Part shown: positions 12,539 through 24,912 of the stretch, piece after piece
How the letters are laid out: the number at the start of each line of letters is the position of its first letter
How positions within the stretch are numbered: position 1 is the first letter of the stretch
Assembly: GCF_003255815.1 (NCBI RefSeq)
Contig: NC_037673.1
Location: forward strand, 91,739,384 to 91,803,383
Length of the DNA stretch: 64,000 bases
Source of the DNA: Theropithecus gelada
Taxonomy: Eukaryota; Chordata; Mammalia; Primates; Cercopithecidae
Direction of reading: 5' to 3'
The notes under the pieces: model-generated
Seen by the model: the letters and a program-made list of their open reading frames with translations, nothing else
Databases searched by the model: none
Told to the model about the DNA's origin: nothing
Translations under genes and position numbers: made by a program

Positions 12539-12837
12539 GGCCGGGCGCGGTGGCTCAAGCCTGTAATCCCAGCACTTTGGGAGGCCGAGACGGGTGGATC
12601 ACGAGGTCGGGAGATCGAGTCCATCCTGGCTAACACGGTGAAACCCCGTCTCTACTAAAAAATACAAAAAACTAGCCGGGCGAGGTGGCGGGCGCCTGTA
12701 GTCCCAGTTACTAGGGAGGCTGAGGCAGGAGAATGGCGGGAACCCGGGAGGCGGAGCTTGCAGTGAGCTGAGATCCGGCCACTGCACTCCAGCCTGGGCG
12801 ACAGAGCGAGACTCCGTCTCAAAAAAAAAAAAAAAAA
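12539..12837 (+). mobile_element. AluY, Old World monkey YR lineage, full length
   Basis: Intact dimeric Alu from GGCCGGGCGCGG to a pure A-tail (12821-12837). It is flanked by a perfect 17-bp target duplication AAAGAAAATGGTTGGGA (12522-12538 and 12835-12851). Diagnostic words are 'GGCTCAAGCCTGTAATCC' at the left and 'GAGATCCGGCCACTGCACTC' at the right. These match the AluYRa-type consensus of cercopithecids rather than hominoid AluY. The low divergence and perfect duplication show recent insertion. Minus-strand frames across it are Alu by-products. Confidence 0.93.
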
Positions 12838-12851
12838 GAAAATGGTTGGGA

Positions 12852-13169
12852 AAAACCAATAAGCATACCCTGGCTTTTCTTCCCTGGGGTATTAATGGGT
12901 TCTGTGTGACCCTCAAATCTATTTGCATTTGTACTCTGTTGAATATAAGAACTATATAAAACACTTTCAGTAAGGAAATTGAAATTTTATCTACTTATAT
13001 TCTAGATTCTATTGAAAGTCCAGACACATCTAATAAAATAAAATCACACTTATATAGGTAGTGGCACATTTCTCAGGGGTCAAAAATTCAAATAACTGAA
13101 GAATTTGAATGATTTATGTTTAAAGTGCAGTCATATATGTTGTCTCACGACAGAGTGAGACTCTGTCTC

Positions 13170-13200
<31 letters not shown>

Positions 13201-14029
13201 TTGGAAGTCATCCTGCAAAGCGAGCTTCAGCATTTTCTACAACCTTGAAACCGAAAATCTTTTTATGGTGGGATTTTTGAGTACTAATTTTGCTTCTGAT
13301 ATTTTTCAAGACACTAAGTGAAGAGAGTGAAATGAAACATAAATATGCTACACTTTTAAACATTTCACTTTTTAAAAAGCTGGTTTGGGCTATAGATGGA
13401 ATTTCAGTCCTTTTCTTATTTTGTGGGAAGGGTTTTGGTTTTTAAATTGCACAGCAAATCTGACCCACAAGAGCAAGAAAATTCTGAATTGTAGGTGCAC
13501 CTGGAAAGAATGCTGTAAATTTCATTTTTATGTCTTTCTAAGCAAATACTCTGGAGAAAACTACACAGACAAGGGGACTGTTTTTTCCTCCTCACATTTG
13601 GAAAGTAAAAAGTTCTGTTGAATGTGAAGTTTCATAATAGTTGCATAATTATTTTTGTTTTCTCACCAATGCCAGCATGCTACTGGTGAGGTACAGAAAT
13701 ACCGAAAAGAAGTCATCTGAGAACCAAATTATGACTACCACTCAAAATATTTCCTGCAGCCATGCCCCTTTCCTCAGGTTTGCAACATGCCATTTCAGAA
13801 GATTTCTGAGCAGTGACACGGCAGCAAAGAATGAAGTGATAAGATAGTAATTACCCAATTTGAACTAGGTTAATATTAACTCCAATGCAAATGTACAAAA
13901 ATAACAATTACTTCTGCATCATCTTATAACCTTAACCTTAAAAACATTTTCATATGAACTATCTTATTTTCCAAAAGACTGGGAAACTTTAGACATATGA
14001 CTATGTTGCAAGAACAAGTAAAGTGCTGT
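12852..14029. other. Unrecognised DNA around a short Alu tail
   Basis: No gene recognised. The 78- and 68-codon plus-strand frames at 13385-13621 and 13641-13847 show no domain. The Alu tail piece at 13149-13195 is listed separately. Confidence 0.4.
13149..13195 (+). repeat. Severely truncated Alu 3' end with A-tail
   Basis: Only 'cgacagagtgagactctgtctca' of an Alu right end is present, followed by 26 A. No Alu body precedes it and I see no convincing target duplication. Either an extreme 5' truncation or what is left after a deletion. Confidence 0.7.
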
Positions 14030-14128
14030 ATTGGAAGTCATCAGACAAAATTTTTTGGCTAATCCCACTTGTGTGGTCTAAGAAAAGTTGAATCCTTATG
14101 CCTCAGTTTCTCTATTAAAAACATGCAT
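14030..14128 (+). repeat. MIR fragment cut by an AluYR
   Basis: The words 'ctaatcccacttgtgtgg' and 'atgcctcagtttctctattaaaa' match the MIR core and 3' part. The copy stops at the Alu insertion; 'ggcacagtacaaatg' after the Alu (14454-14468) may be its remainder. Confidence 0.55.
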
Positions 14129-14141
14129 AAAAAGGCCTTTT

Positions 14142-14446
14142 GGCCGGGCGCGGTGGCTCAAGCCTGTAATCCCAGCACTTTGGGAGGCCGAGGCGGGTGG
14201 ATCATGAGGTCAGGAGATCGAGACCATCCTGGTTAACATGGTGAAACCCCGTCTCTACTAAAAATACAAAAAACTAGCCGGGCGTGGTGGCGGGCGCCTG
14301 TAGTCCCAGCTACTCGGAGGCTGAGGCAGGAGAATGGCGTGAACCTGGGAGGCGGAGCTTGCAGTGAGCCGAGATCGCGCCACTGCACTCCAGCCTGGGT
14401 GACACAGCGCGAGACTCCGTCTCAAAAAAAAAAAAAAAAAAAAAAA
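14142..14446 (+). mobile_element. AluY, Old World monkey YR lineage, full length
   Basis: Second young Alu, again with 'GGCTCAAGCCTGTAATCC' in the left arm; the right arm keeps the ordinary 'GAGATCGCGCCACTGCACTC'. It has a pure A-tail of about 23 and a 12-bp target duplication AAAAAGGCCTTT (14129-14140 and 14442-14453). It carries only some of the YR changes seen in the copy at 12539, so it is an earlier or intermediate member. Confidence 0.9.
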
Positions 14447-14939
14447 GGCCTTTGGCACAGTACAAATGTTCAAAGGTTTCAAAACTTTTCATCTACATCT
14501 GCAACTAGATGAGGTTGAGGAAATATGGTAGTTGAAGAATCCATGAAAAATGAAGGCTTCTGAGAGTTTCTCTTAGGTGAGCTGGTTAATGAGCAGGCTT
14601 TTCCCCTTACACCCTGCCTGAGCAATTTTGCAATGAATAGTTTGGACTGCAAAACCCACTGTATGGTAAGGAATTTTTTATTTCAAGTGTCACATTCCAT
14701 TTTCTGCTGCTGCTGTCCTACAATGCTCAGTTTTGGAGCGTATATGATTAAGGAAAACAAAAAAAAGCCTTAGAATACTTTGGGCACAGTGGGTACTTAT
14801 TAGAATTGATAATGATAGTCAATTATTTCTCTCCTATGTTATACATAAAATGTTTTTATTGTAAATATTTTCCTCAAGGTATCTGAATTTGCCTTGTGTT
14901 CGACAAAGAAGATCACTTTCAGGGATACACTGTTCTTAA

Positions 14940-15480
14940 ATGAACTCAGGCTGCGCAGTTGGGAATTCTAATCCTAGCTGATGTGGTTTGGCTGTGTTCC
15001 CACTCAAATCTCATCTTGAATTGTAGTTCCCATAATGCCCACGTGTTGTGGGAGGGACCTGGTGAGAGATAGTTGAATCATGGGGTGGTTTCCCTGAATA
15101 CTGTTCTCGTGGTAGTGAATAAATCTCATGAGATTTGATGGTTTTAATAAGGGGAAACCTCTTTCACTTGGTTCTCATCCTTTCTCTTCCCTGCCACCAT
15201 GTAAGATGCGACTTGTTCCTCTTTGCCTTCTGCTGTGATTGTGCGGCATCCCCAGACATGTGGTACTGTGAGTCAATTAAGCCTCTTTTCTTTATGAATT
15301 ACCCAGTCTTGGGTATGTCTTTATCAGCAGTGTGAAAATGAACTAACACACTGGCTTTACTAAATATCCTTGGGTAAGTTATTTAACCTTTCTGACCCTC
15401 AGGTTTCTTGAGTGATAATTGGAAGTCATCATGCATAATTCTTAGCTTTGTTGAGAGACAAATAAATGAGGTGAAAAAAT
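14940..15480 (+). repeat. MIR interrupted by a MaLR LTR
   Basis: The 5' part (14940-14978, 'aattctaatcctagc') and the 3' part (15351-15480, 'ccttgggtaagttatttaacctttctgaccctcagg') join to a collinear MIR once the LTR at 14979-15350 is removed. Confidence 0.7.
14979..15350 (+). mobile_element. Solo MST/THE1-type LTR (ERVL-MaLR), plus strand
   Basis: A complete LTR from TGATGTGGTTTGGCTGTG to CTAACACA. Flanks are CTAGC (14974-14978) and CTGGC (15351-15355), a 5-bp target duplication with one change. The '...tgggtatgtctttatcagcag' 3' block and the 'catgtaagatgcgac' element place it in the THE1/MSTA group. No internal sequence remains. The 66-codon frame at 15135-15335 is LTR sequence. Confidence 0.9.
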
Positions 15481-16439
15481 GTGCCTTATGTAGTGTTGTC
15501 TTATAAATTATTTGTTTTTGTTGTTGTTGTTCTTGATAGAGGCAAGACCACTATATAATTTTGTTAAAAACTTCTTTGAAGGTTTTTTAAAAAAACTGAA
15601 TTGGCTAAATGGAATGATCCAATGGATTGAGTCACCCAATTGTTTTGTTTTATGTAGATGAAAGTAATGATATTTTTGTCTTCTACTTCAAGCATTGGTT
15701 TAATTTTTATCAGAATACTTGGAAAGTAGAAATTTTGGACATGAGTCCAAAAACTCATGTGTGAAAGAAACATAACCTACATTAATTTTCTGCATCTTAA
15801 TTTTAGCTCAAAGCCTCATTCTTCTGTTTAAGCTTCACCCATCTTTCCACGGTTATATAAAGGATTTAGGGGCTTACAGAATATCAAGGCACAGAAACAA
15901 AGCGTAGAAAAATTCTCCCTTAGTCATTGGTGTACACTAGTTACTGTTGGGAATTCTTGGACAAAGCTCAGGAAAAAGTTCATTCTCCTTACCAGGCTCT
16001 AAGTTAGTTGACAATTTTCATAAGGCAATGAGTGAAAGGTTCAGGATTTTAAGAAACAGACTATTAGAAGAATTTTATAGCAATTCCCCTTTTATTTTCT
16101 ATTCAAACTAAAACTAAATAAAACTCGTACATCATCTGCATTGTTTTTCAATGCATTGCTGATGAGGTGTCATTTTTATTTCTTGGGTCTAAGCAGTGAC
16201 GATAAAGCTTCCCCTATGCATCTGATGCCTTGTTTTTGGGAAACTGACAAAAATGCATTCAGAGTGAAGCTCAAAGAATACAACTTACTGCTTCCCTTTG
16301 AGAGTGAAGCGAGCTGCCTTCCTGGTTTATATCGAAAATGGTTGACAGGAATGACATTTAATTAGAATGTCTCCTTTCTCATTTGGGGCAAGCATCCTTT
16401 ACTCTGTACTGGAAAGATGACAAAGTAGCAAGCTGTGGT
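15481..16439. other. Unrecognised DNA
   Basis: No gene or named repeat seen. A short (TTG)n run is at 15516-15533. Confidence 0.4.
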
Positions 16440-16950
16440 AGCCAGCCTCTGAGATGGCATCTCACCTCCTGGTGTTCTTGGTCTTGTATAATCCTTCTAT
16501 CAGTAGACTTCACCTGTGTAATCTATAGGACCTTGGGGGAAACAACAGTGAGCAACTTCTGAAGCTTGGTTATGAAAGAAAATGTGGCTTCCTCCTTGTC
16601 TTCTCTTGAATCTCTCCCTCTGGAGGAAAACAGCTACCATGTTCTGAGGATATTCAGGCAGCTTTACAGAGAGGAACCAAGGCACCCCACCAACAGACAA
16701 GGTGAACATGCTAGCTGTGTGAATGAATCATCTTGGAAGCAGATCTTCCAGACACAATCAAACCTTCATATGACTGTAGTCTCAGCTGACATCTTGACTC
16801 TCCAGAGAGCCTGAGCAAAAATGAAAGCTCAGCCACTCCCAAATTCTCGATCCACAGAAACTGTGTGAGGTAATAAACAATTATTATAATTTATGGCCAG
16901 TGAGCTTTGGGATAATTTGTTATGCAGCTGTAGATAACTAATACACAAAC
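16440..16950 (+). repeat. MLT1-type LTR (ERVL-MaLR), plus strand
   Basis: LTR-like layout: 'gatggcatctcacctcctggtg' near the start, a middle block containing 'agctaccatgttctgaggatattcaggcag' in decayed form, 'cttggaagcagatctt', and the typical end 'gaaactgtgtgaggtaataaac...gggataatttgttatgcagctgtagataactaatac'. The AATAAA-like poly(A) site lies in that tail. Old and divergent; the exact subfamily is uncertain. Confidence 0.65.
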
Positions 16951-18905
16951 ATTTAAGCACTCCTATAAATAGATGGAAAGGCTTTGTCAATAACCCCCTG
17001 CTTTTTTACTTCCCCTTGTAATGTGTACAAATTATCTTCGGATAATGGAATGGCTCCAGTTTTATGGTCCTCCATTCTACAAAATGACAGTTCATCTTTG
17101 TCAAATTCATTTTTTTTTCTCCCAGAACAAAGATGAACAAATGTCAAATGACCAAGGACTTTAGTCTTGGTCTTGCTGAAGCTAGACAGTTTGGAGTTCT
17201 CCTGTTGGTATCCACGTGCCTTACTTAACTCATTCATTTCCCTCTCTTAATTCTATGCCAATCTTGGTGGAGGTGAGTGGGGCTCAGGAAAATTTTTGCT
17301 ATTTTTGTGCCAAGCTCTGGGGAGAGGGGAGCATGGAAGACTTAGCTTTCTATAGTTCTTCTATTTAGGCTTATCACAGTTATGCTTTCTCTCCAGGAGT
17401 CATAGACCCATAGGGTCCTCCCTATAAGATCTTCCTAAGTCTCTGCTATCAAGATCAATAGAAGACCTATTCCCAGTCTATGTGTGTATGTGTGTGTGTG
17501 TGTGGTGGGGAAAGTGTGCAGATGACAGATACAGAATCTTTCTTTCCTTCCTGTTTCTTACAAATATTTTGTCTCTACTCTGTCTGTTTTCTACTTAAGT
17601 TCTTAAGTATTTGAAAGCCAAACCTAGAACAATTCAGACTTTTGTGCTTTCTGCCTTATTTCACCCTTCTCCTTAGGATTCCTCTCTGTTTGAATGAGAA
17701 GGAAGGAGGGAAACACTGGAAGGAAAAAGACACATATGTTAATATCTGAAAGATGATATCCCTACACACGTGTGACGGTTCAAACAGAGGCTTCAAACTT
17801 TACCCTGATTTTGTCTTAAAATTATATGTGAATAGAAGCTATCCAAAGGTCAGAGTAGGCATCAAGAATGAAATTTAAACAGAGCCTCGAGACTTCTGTA
17901 GACCCTAGGTATTTTGGAAAACCTGTAACATCCATTCTCAGGATTCCATTTCCAATAAAAGCTTCTCAGTTGTATAACTTAAACATGTTTTAATGTCATA
18001 ATAACTACTGAATTGCTTTAAACCTTTCACAAATGTAGACAAATTAGTTCTCAACATTATCTGTTGAATGCGCAGGCCACTGGTCTTATCACCTGGAGAG
18101 CTGTTAAAATTGCTGGTGCCCAAGCTCTACCCCCAACAAGCCCGATTCAGACTGAGTTGCCTCTGTTTTATCTAAGATTGTGACTTTGAGATTATTCCTC
18201 AAGACTTAGTCACCTACTAAATAATGGGTTAAGGTTCTCACAAGGTGATTATGTTGATTTTGGAATTAATACTAAAGTTAGGAGAATGGGATGATTATTA
18301 ACTGGGAGAATTTTTTCTTTTAGTAGCTCATACATTGCTAAATAATTTACAAAGTTCTATCAGATAATGAGACTGATGTGCTGCCCACTGTGTCACAAGG
18401 ATGACCCAAACACTGTCAGAGAATTAGAGTCAACACAGAAGAAGTGGAGTTAGGGGATAGGGAGCGACACATAATACTGATGACAGCAGCTATTCACTTA
18501 AAGCCTGTATGCATGAAACAATAAATTCCCTTTTTGATTAAGCCAGTTGGAGTTTTCTTTTCTGACATCTTCATTAAAGAGTCTCGACTGATACAGTTCT
18601 CCACAAATAGTTGTTGAATAAATGTTTGAATGGAAAATCAAAGTACGAATGGGGGAGGAGGAGTGCAAACAGCAGCCAATTGCTCCTAATATTCTTCTCT
18701 GGCTGGGATTCATCCCTGTCATGTTGCACAATTCCAGTGACCTCTATTCACATGATCTAGAATATGAATGGTGCCAGCTCCTCCCCCAGAGGTATACAAG
18801 GCAGCCCTGAGGGGATGTTATGGTGGAATGGTAGAAAATCTGTGGTTCTTAGTTCTTGAGCCTTTAGATCATGGAGTTCCATTTCCCAGAAGCAGAAAGG
18901 CTGGT
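16951..18905. other. Unrecognised DNA with a (TG)n run
   Basis: No gene recognised. A short TG microsatellite lies at 17480-17506. The run 'ttgttgaataaatgtttgaatgg' near 18610-18632 resembles an L2/MIR 3' tip but is too short to call. Confidence 0.4.
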
Positions 18906-18913
18906 CTCTAGAT

Positions 18914-19203
18914 TTTTTTTTTTGAGACGGAGTTTCACTCTTTTGGCCCAGGCTGGAGTGCAGTGGCACAATCTCAGCTCACTGCAACCTCCACCTTCTG
19001 TTTCAAGCGATTCTCCTGCCTCAGCCTCCTGAGTAGCTGGGATTACAGGTGCCCACCACCACGCCCCAGCTAATTTTTGTATTTTTAGTAGAGATGGGCT
19101 TCAGCATGTTTGTCAAGCTGGTCTCAAACTCCTGACCTTGTGATCCACCTGCCTCGGCCTCTCAAAGTGCTGGGATTACAGGCATGAGCCACTGTGCCTG
19201 GCC
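18914..19203 (-). mobile_element. AluS-type, minus strand
   Basis: Reverse-complement Alu with poly(T) at the left (18913-18923) and the 'ccactgtgcctggcc' 5' end at the right. Flanked by a 9-bp target duplication CTCTAGATT (18906-18914 and 19203-19211). Moderate divergence, consistent with an S-family copy. Confidence 0.88.
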
Positions 19204-19402
19204 TCTAGATTCTTTTGTGTTGTGGGTTCATTAATCTTTAGGGGTTCCTCTTTCTTCTCCTTCCAGAGAACTCTAGAAGCACTTAATTTGGCTATACTAA
19301 GATAGTATTTAGAATATGTGTATTGTTTATAAAAACTTATACCTCATCATCATATAGTGATGCATAATTTAAGTAAATGCTGGATCATTATTTTTATTAT
19401 TA

Positions 19403-19688
19403 TTTTGAGACAGAGTCATGCTCTATCACCCAGGCTGGTGTGCAGTGGCACGATCTCAGCTCACTGCAACCTCTGCCTCCTGAGTTTTAAGCAATTATCT
19501 GCCTCAGCCTCCTGAGTAGCTGGGATTACAGGCACCCAACACCACGCCCAGCTAATTTTTGTATTTTTAGTAGAGATGGGGTTTCACCATGTTGGCCGGG
19601 CTGGTCTTGAACTCCTGACCTCAGGTGATCCACCCACCTCGGTCTCCCAAAGTGCTGGGATTACAGGCGTGAGCCACCGCGCCCAGCC
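19403..19688 (-). mobile_element. AluS-type, minus strand
   Basis: Reverse-complement Alu 200 bp from the previous one and in the same orientation. T-rich tail 'tttttattattatttt' at the left, 'ccaccgcgcccagcc' at the right. Contains 'cctcaggtgatccacccacc', typical of AluS. No clean target duplication. Confidence 0.88.
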
Positions 19689-19698
19689 CCAGATTATT

Positions 19699-21879
19699 GT
19701 TATTGTAAGTTTCATTCTATTCAGATATTTATTTTACTGAGTCAACTCATTTTTGACTCAATGTATTGCTATGTAAAATGTTTAATAGCTAACAACTTAA
19801 AAAAATTAGATCATGTGCTATCTCCATGCATTGACTTGGGCTAAGTCTTTTCCTCTGCCTTTGTGTTTATTTAATTCCTGTAGATAGCTCTTTTGGACTT
19901 AAGAGTCACAATGGTTTGGAGAAAATATGCGGAAGAAAACTGACCTGTTGTTTTTATTTTTAAATTTGCAGTATGTTTCTTCAGTGTAGTTCACCTCAGG
20001 GAGCGTTTTAGAAGTCTTTTCCCAGAATCCTATGAACCCTATGGCATAGAGTTTTATAAATGACTGTTTTGGTTTGACTAGCATAGGTCCAGCTGAACCA
20101 GTTCTCACTGTAATGTCCAGGAAGTTGATTTGCTTTTCTCTGTCTACATAGAAGAAACACATGTTGTTGTGTAGAAAAGAAATTGCCAGTTTCTGAACAT
20201 TTCCCTTTGCAGTGTCTAATATAGAAATCTGTAAGCATTTATGTAGACTCTAGAAATATTTGATCTTTTAATATTTTTGCAAGTACCCAAACCTAAGCAA
20301 TATGTTTATATACATTTTCTCGTTTAAAACAACTAAGTCACCAGCCAAGGTTGCCAGCATTTCATTGACTATTTCTAGCCACCAGACTTTGGAAAGGTCA
20401 CCCTACTTTACGTGGTAGAGGAAAGTAAGTAGTTCTGTGCAGCTGCCAGCATAGAGGCCTTCTCACTTGAAGTTATTTTCATCCTGTATTGAAATGCTCT
20501 ATTTCCTGTAACACTAAGTTTTCCAAAATAGAGGGAGAGCAAGGCATATAATATTTCTGCTCATGTCACCTTACCAAGGCTACTGGGCACATAAGCATCT
20601 CCAGAGGAAAGCTTCATTAGTTGATAGGGAAACAGTCTCCAATGTTGTGTTTCTCTATCTGTGGATCATTCACTACAAAGGGGAAAAGCTGCTTCCCTGT
20701 GTTGGTTACTATGGAGAACACTGAAGCAAACAAACTAATAGAAATTCTCAATAAGAGACTCAAATGCATAATGGAAATAACTTTGTTTTTTTTTTTCATG
20801 AAGAAAGAATTGTTACCTTGAATAACTACATTTAACCTATAATGCTTTTTGAATCTTTCTTTTGAATTGAATGCCCCCCATGGAGATGTAGTAAAAATGA
20901 ACTACTACTTTTGTGCCTAAGTGGGATAAGCTGATTTTTGAAGGAGACATGCTTGACTTTGGTCTATGTCGCACTATTTAAAGGGTGATGGAAAAGTAAT
21001 ACAATGCAATCTTTTTGAACCAATGAAATCACTGAGGACTTTATGCCCTGGGCATGACACACTTCTTTCAAAAATGGGATTTGATAATGATATTGACAAT
21101 GGTAAACAAAAGTGTCTCTTCACTAATTTGAAGACAAGACAAACGATATTTGGAAGAAGAGGTTAGTCCCTTATTGCCTAACAGAATCAGGGTGTATCAA
21201 ATCTTACTAACTTAGTCATCTCTGAATATTTTAGTCTAGGAAACCAAAATATGTTCATATCAACCTAAGATGTTTCTTCAGCTAATGATTATTTCTTTCA
21301 GACAATATAACTGGGGATTTATTTGCAATTTTTCCTACTTGCCAGACATAATGAAAAAAAATAAGCATCGATGAAACCAGAATGACAAAAAGTCCTATGA
21401 GAAGTACCACATAAAGCAGACTGCTTGTTTTAAAACAGTGAAAGTGGAAAAATACATGAAATGGTATGTGCAGTAAGATGTCCAATTTTGTGTACAAAGG
21501 GCATCATGGATGCACACATATATATGCACACACGCATGTGCAGAGTAAATTGAAAGACTCTGAGTTAACAGTTGTTATGTCTAAATAATGATATTATAGA
21601 AGATTTGAACTCTCTTCTTTGTACTTTACTGTATTTTTCAAATGTTCTACCATGAACAGTTGTTACTTTTATAATTAGGGGGAATATAAATGCTATAAAA
21701 TTCCTAAAGTTTTATGCAAACGTTTTCTATAGTTTTTCCTGTTTAAAAGGAGCTGTATTATTTCAAGTATAAAACTAGCCAACATGCAAAAAATCTAATT
21801 GATTTTCAGATCCCACATTACAGTATTTCCTTCTACAGGATTTGCTACATTCTCAGGCCTGGTTAGAACCTCGTTTATT
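19699..21879. other. Unrecognised DNA
   Basis: Over 2 kb with no recognised gene. Frames at 19899-20238 and 20617-20821 overlap in several phases and strands and show no domain. I see no named repeat. Confidence 0.4.
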
Positions 21880-22260
21880 TCTCTACATCATGGTCTTTTC
21901 ACTAGAAATAATACAATGTCTTTGACTTTGCTGGGACCTTCCATTCTTCCCACTGAAAATTGATGTCCGTTAAGCCCCTTAAAATGTGTTACAAAACCAT
22001 CTTCAGGAGACCTTTTCTGACTAAACCTATCCTCGTTTGATTACTTTCAAATGTAAATCTTCAGCTTATGTGTATTAAATTCATAAGATACTACTCTATG
22101 GTTGTTGTCATATTGGTTTATAATTCTTTGCAAATTATTTTCTGTTGAAGCATCCTGTGTCTAGAGAATAAATTCGCAGATTATAGAGGCTAGGTCTTTG
22201 CTATTTTTGTTACCTGCAAAACAACCTGAAGAGTGAATCTTTACTAATTTCATGATGCTA
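21880..22260 (+). repeat. L2 LINE 3' region, plus strand
   Basis: Decayed but collinear: 'caggagaccttttctgactaaacc', 'tttataattctttgcaaattattttctgttg', 'tgtctagagaataaattcgcagattatagaggctaggtctttgctat'. These match the L2 3' end ('...gaggccttccctgacc...', '...tagaatgtaagctccatgagg...'). Confidence 0.55.
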
Positions 22261-24039
22261 AAAATAGATAGTATCAGGTGAACCAAGAATCTTGTGAATA
22301 GAAACAGCAGAGATATTTGGGTAAATTTCTGACTCTTAGTTGCTGGTTGAATTAACTCTCTGCTGATGTCTGTTCAACTGTGTTGGTTATATCCATGCTA
22401 TTGTAATACTGTGGGTTTGGAGGAAAATGTGTCTTTGCTATCTGTTCCTCAATTTTCATCATGGACTTGTTTTCAGTAACAGAAACGCTAGGAAGTTGTC
22501 CCAACTTCAGATTTCATAATGGCTTGCTGACTACCCTCTTGGGCCCTAACTGATGCTTTTCTATTGCTTCTCTACATTCGATAGTATTTTGTAATTGGGT
22601 TTGCATTCTTCTGAATTGTTTTGATGTCTTCTAGTGTCAGTTATAAAATCATAAGAGTTGTAAAACTGGAGTATATTTTCAGTGTGAACAGTTAATTATA
22701 TTCTCTTAGAAAGATTTTAATGCACAAGATAGAAATTAGTACATTTTTTACATATTTAGGCAGTTTTCTTTTCCAGTTTTATTTTGTCACTGATGTATAA
22801 CATTTGATAAAGAATCAGAATCAGTTGGAAAGTTTTGAGCAGGGAATTAATATGACTGAGTGCTTGTCCTTTCCAGGAGAATGTTTTTGAAAGGGAAATT
22901 CAAGGAACAGCAACTGCTTTATTCAAATGAATAATTTGAGGAAAAACCTGAGGGTAGAGAAGGAAGCAACCTAATAGACAATTTCTGATCTCTACTCTGA
23001 GTGAGGTTTTCCTCCATATCCAGCCAGATGTAGCGGTGCATGTGTCTGGTGGCTTTGCTGTTGCTGTGGCGAGCTGCTGCTGGTGAGGGAGAGAACTGGG
23101 GTGATGTCATCCCTTCCCTCATCCCAACCTAGATGCTTGACATGAAACAGCTCTTGGGATGAGATTTTTGCAGCAACTCTATCAACCAGTGGCACATTTT
23201 TTATGCTCTCTTCATGTCTTGCTGTTAACTAAGCAGGGAGATAAACCTGAACCAGTAGGAATTAGAAATATATCCTTTGCTAGTAACAGAGGAGGCAAAG
23301 ATGAACTAGGCTCAAGTAATCTGAAATAGTTACCATTTTTTTGTTTTCTTTTATTCTTTTTTTTCTTTATCTTAAGTAGTGGTATGGCTATGCCTGGATT
23401 CCATGTTTTTAAAACCTAGTAGAACCAACAACATTTTTCTTCATAGTTTATTGTGTCTTTCATGTAAGACCTGGGAGTACTATATGCAGAACGATTTCTA
23501 AATAGAATGCTTGTAGGGAAGTCAGAAATGACTAGAGTTCATCTCCTATGGTCTTTTTTGCAGTGAGTGTGCAGGTGCTCTCAGAAAATAGAGAAATGTA
23601 GAAGCATCTGATTCACATCCATTTCACTCCAGCCAAACTCCAGTCTTACCACATATACAGATCTGTTGCCACATGGTATTTGCTTAATGCTAAATAGAAA
23701 TCTTGCTAAACTTTAAACTTGTGCGTGTAGCCTGATGACCCTAGGCCCACAGGAATCTTACACAACTCATTCTGGACTTGTTGGAAAAGAGGCTTCTCTG
23801 TAGCAATGGTGCAAAACCTGTAAGCCATCATTACAAAACAGGATGTAAACAATCCAGAGGCCTGGGCTCAGAATATTGTCTTTCTTGACTTTAAATCTAT
23901 TTCTTTGAGTTTCTGCTTAATAAGAAGTACTCATAGCTGAGTAATACAGACTACCCTTGCTAGACAATCCAATAAATTAATCTTTGTTTCAAATTGCTAT
24001 TTGGCCATCATTAACATGGGATAAGGGTAATTGGTCAGC
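22261..24039. other. Unrecognised DNA
   Basis: The slightly GC-richer patch 22990-23195 has overlapping minus-strand frames of 67 codons, one with a Gln/Ser run caused by (GCT)n-like 'ttgctgttgctgtggcgagctgctgctgg'. I do not recognise an exon. Confidence 0.35.
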
Positions 24040-24220
24040 TAGATGGCAGAGGCAGAATTCTGGATGCAGAAAGGGTATATGACTTCATTTCTCACTGTTG
24101 AAGTAATTGTACTTCTGTGGATTGCTGTGAAGTTCAAATAAGTTATTAAAAGTAAAGTGTTTGGGACAGGGCCTGGCACATGGGAAGTTTAGCAATTATT
24201 ATTAATTCTAAATATATTCT
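24040..24220 (+). repeat. MIR, 3' half
   Basis: 'tgaagttcaaataagttattaaaag' then 'gtgtttgggacagggcctggcacatggga' matches the MIR 3' half ('...taaatgag...', '...cagtgcctggcacatag'). Confidence 0.55.
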
Positions 24221-24482
24221 ATTGGGAATATTAGTGTCATTTTTTAGTGCCTGAGGAAAAATACTCTTGACAAATACATAGGCTTTTGAAAACCACTAAC
24301 TATGGGTTAAGAAACTTTAGTCTGTATATAAGCTTTTATAACCTTTTCCATTGAAATTAAAACAAATAACAGTTTAAGGCCAGAATACCTGAATAAGGAG
24401 TCTAGATATTAGCTACTTTAAGCAATATCAGTTAGGAAGAAGATTTGTAAAAAATGCAAAGCTCTCAGGACCCTAAATTAGG

Positions 24483-24519
24483 AGTGTGTGTGTGTGTGTG
24501 TGTGCATGTACGTGTGTAT
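24483..24519. repeat. (GT)n microsatellite
   Basis: About 12 uninterrupted GT units followed by imperfect GTGCATGTACGTGTGTATG. Likely polymorphic. Confidence 0.85.
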
Positions 24520-24576
24520 GTTAAATATTAAAGACAGAATTCTCTATTTCTAAAAAGGCCTAGTAAACTTTAACTG

Positions 24577-24900
24577 GGCCAGGAGCAGTGGCTCACGCCT
24601 GTAATCGCAGCACTTTGGGAGGTCGAGATGGATGGATCACCTGAGGTCAGGAGTTCAAGACTAGCCTGGCCAACATGATGAAACCCCGTCTCTACTAAAA
24701 ATACAAAAGAAAAAGAAAAAGAAAAAAAAAATTAGCTGGCCGTGGTGGCAGACACCTGTAATCCCAGCTACTTGGGAGAATGAGGCAGTAGAATTGCTTG
24801 AACCTGGGAGGCAGAGGTTGTAGTGAGCCAAGATCGCACCATCGCACTCCAGCCTGGGCGACAAGAGCAAAAAACTTAGTCTCAAAACAACAACAACAAC
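24577..24900 (+). mobile_element. AluS-type, plus strand, with expanded mid A-rich region
   Basis: Dimeric Alu with 'cacctgaggtcaggagttc' (S-type). The central A-rich linker has grown to an imperfect (GAAAAA)n at 24706-24730, and the tail is (CAA)n. Flanks AAACTTTAACTG (24565-24576) and AAAATTTAATTG (24901-24912) are a decayed target duplication (10 of 12 match). Confidence 0.88.
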
Positions 24901-24912
24901 AAAATTTAATTG

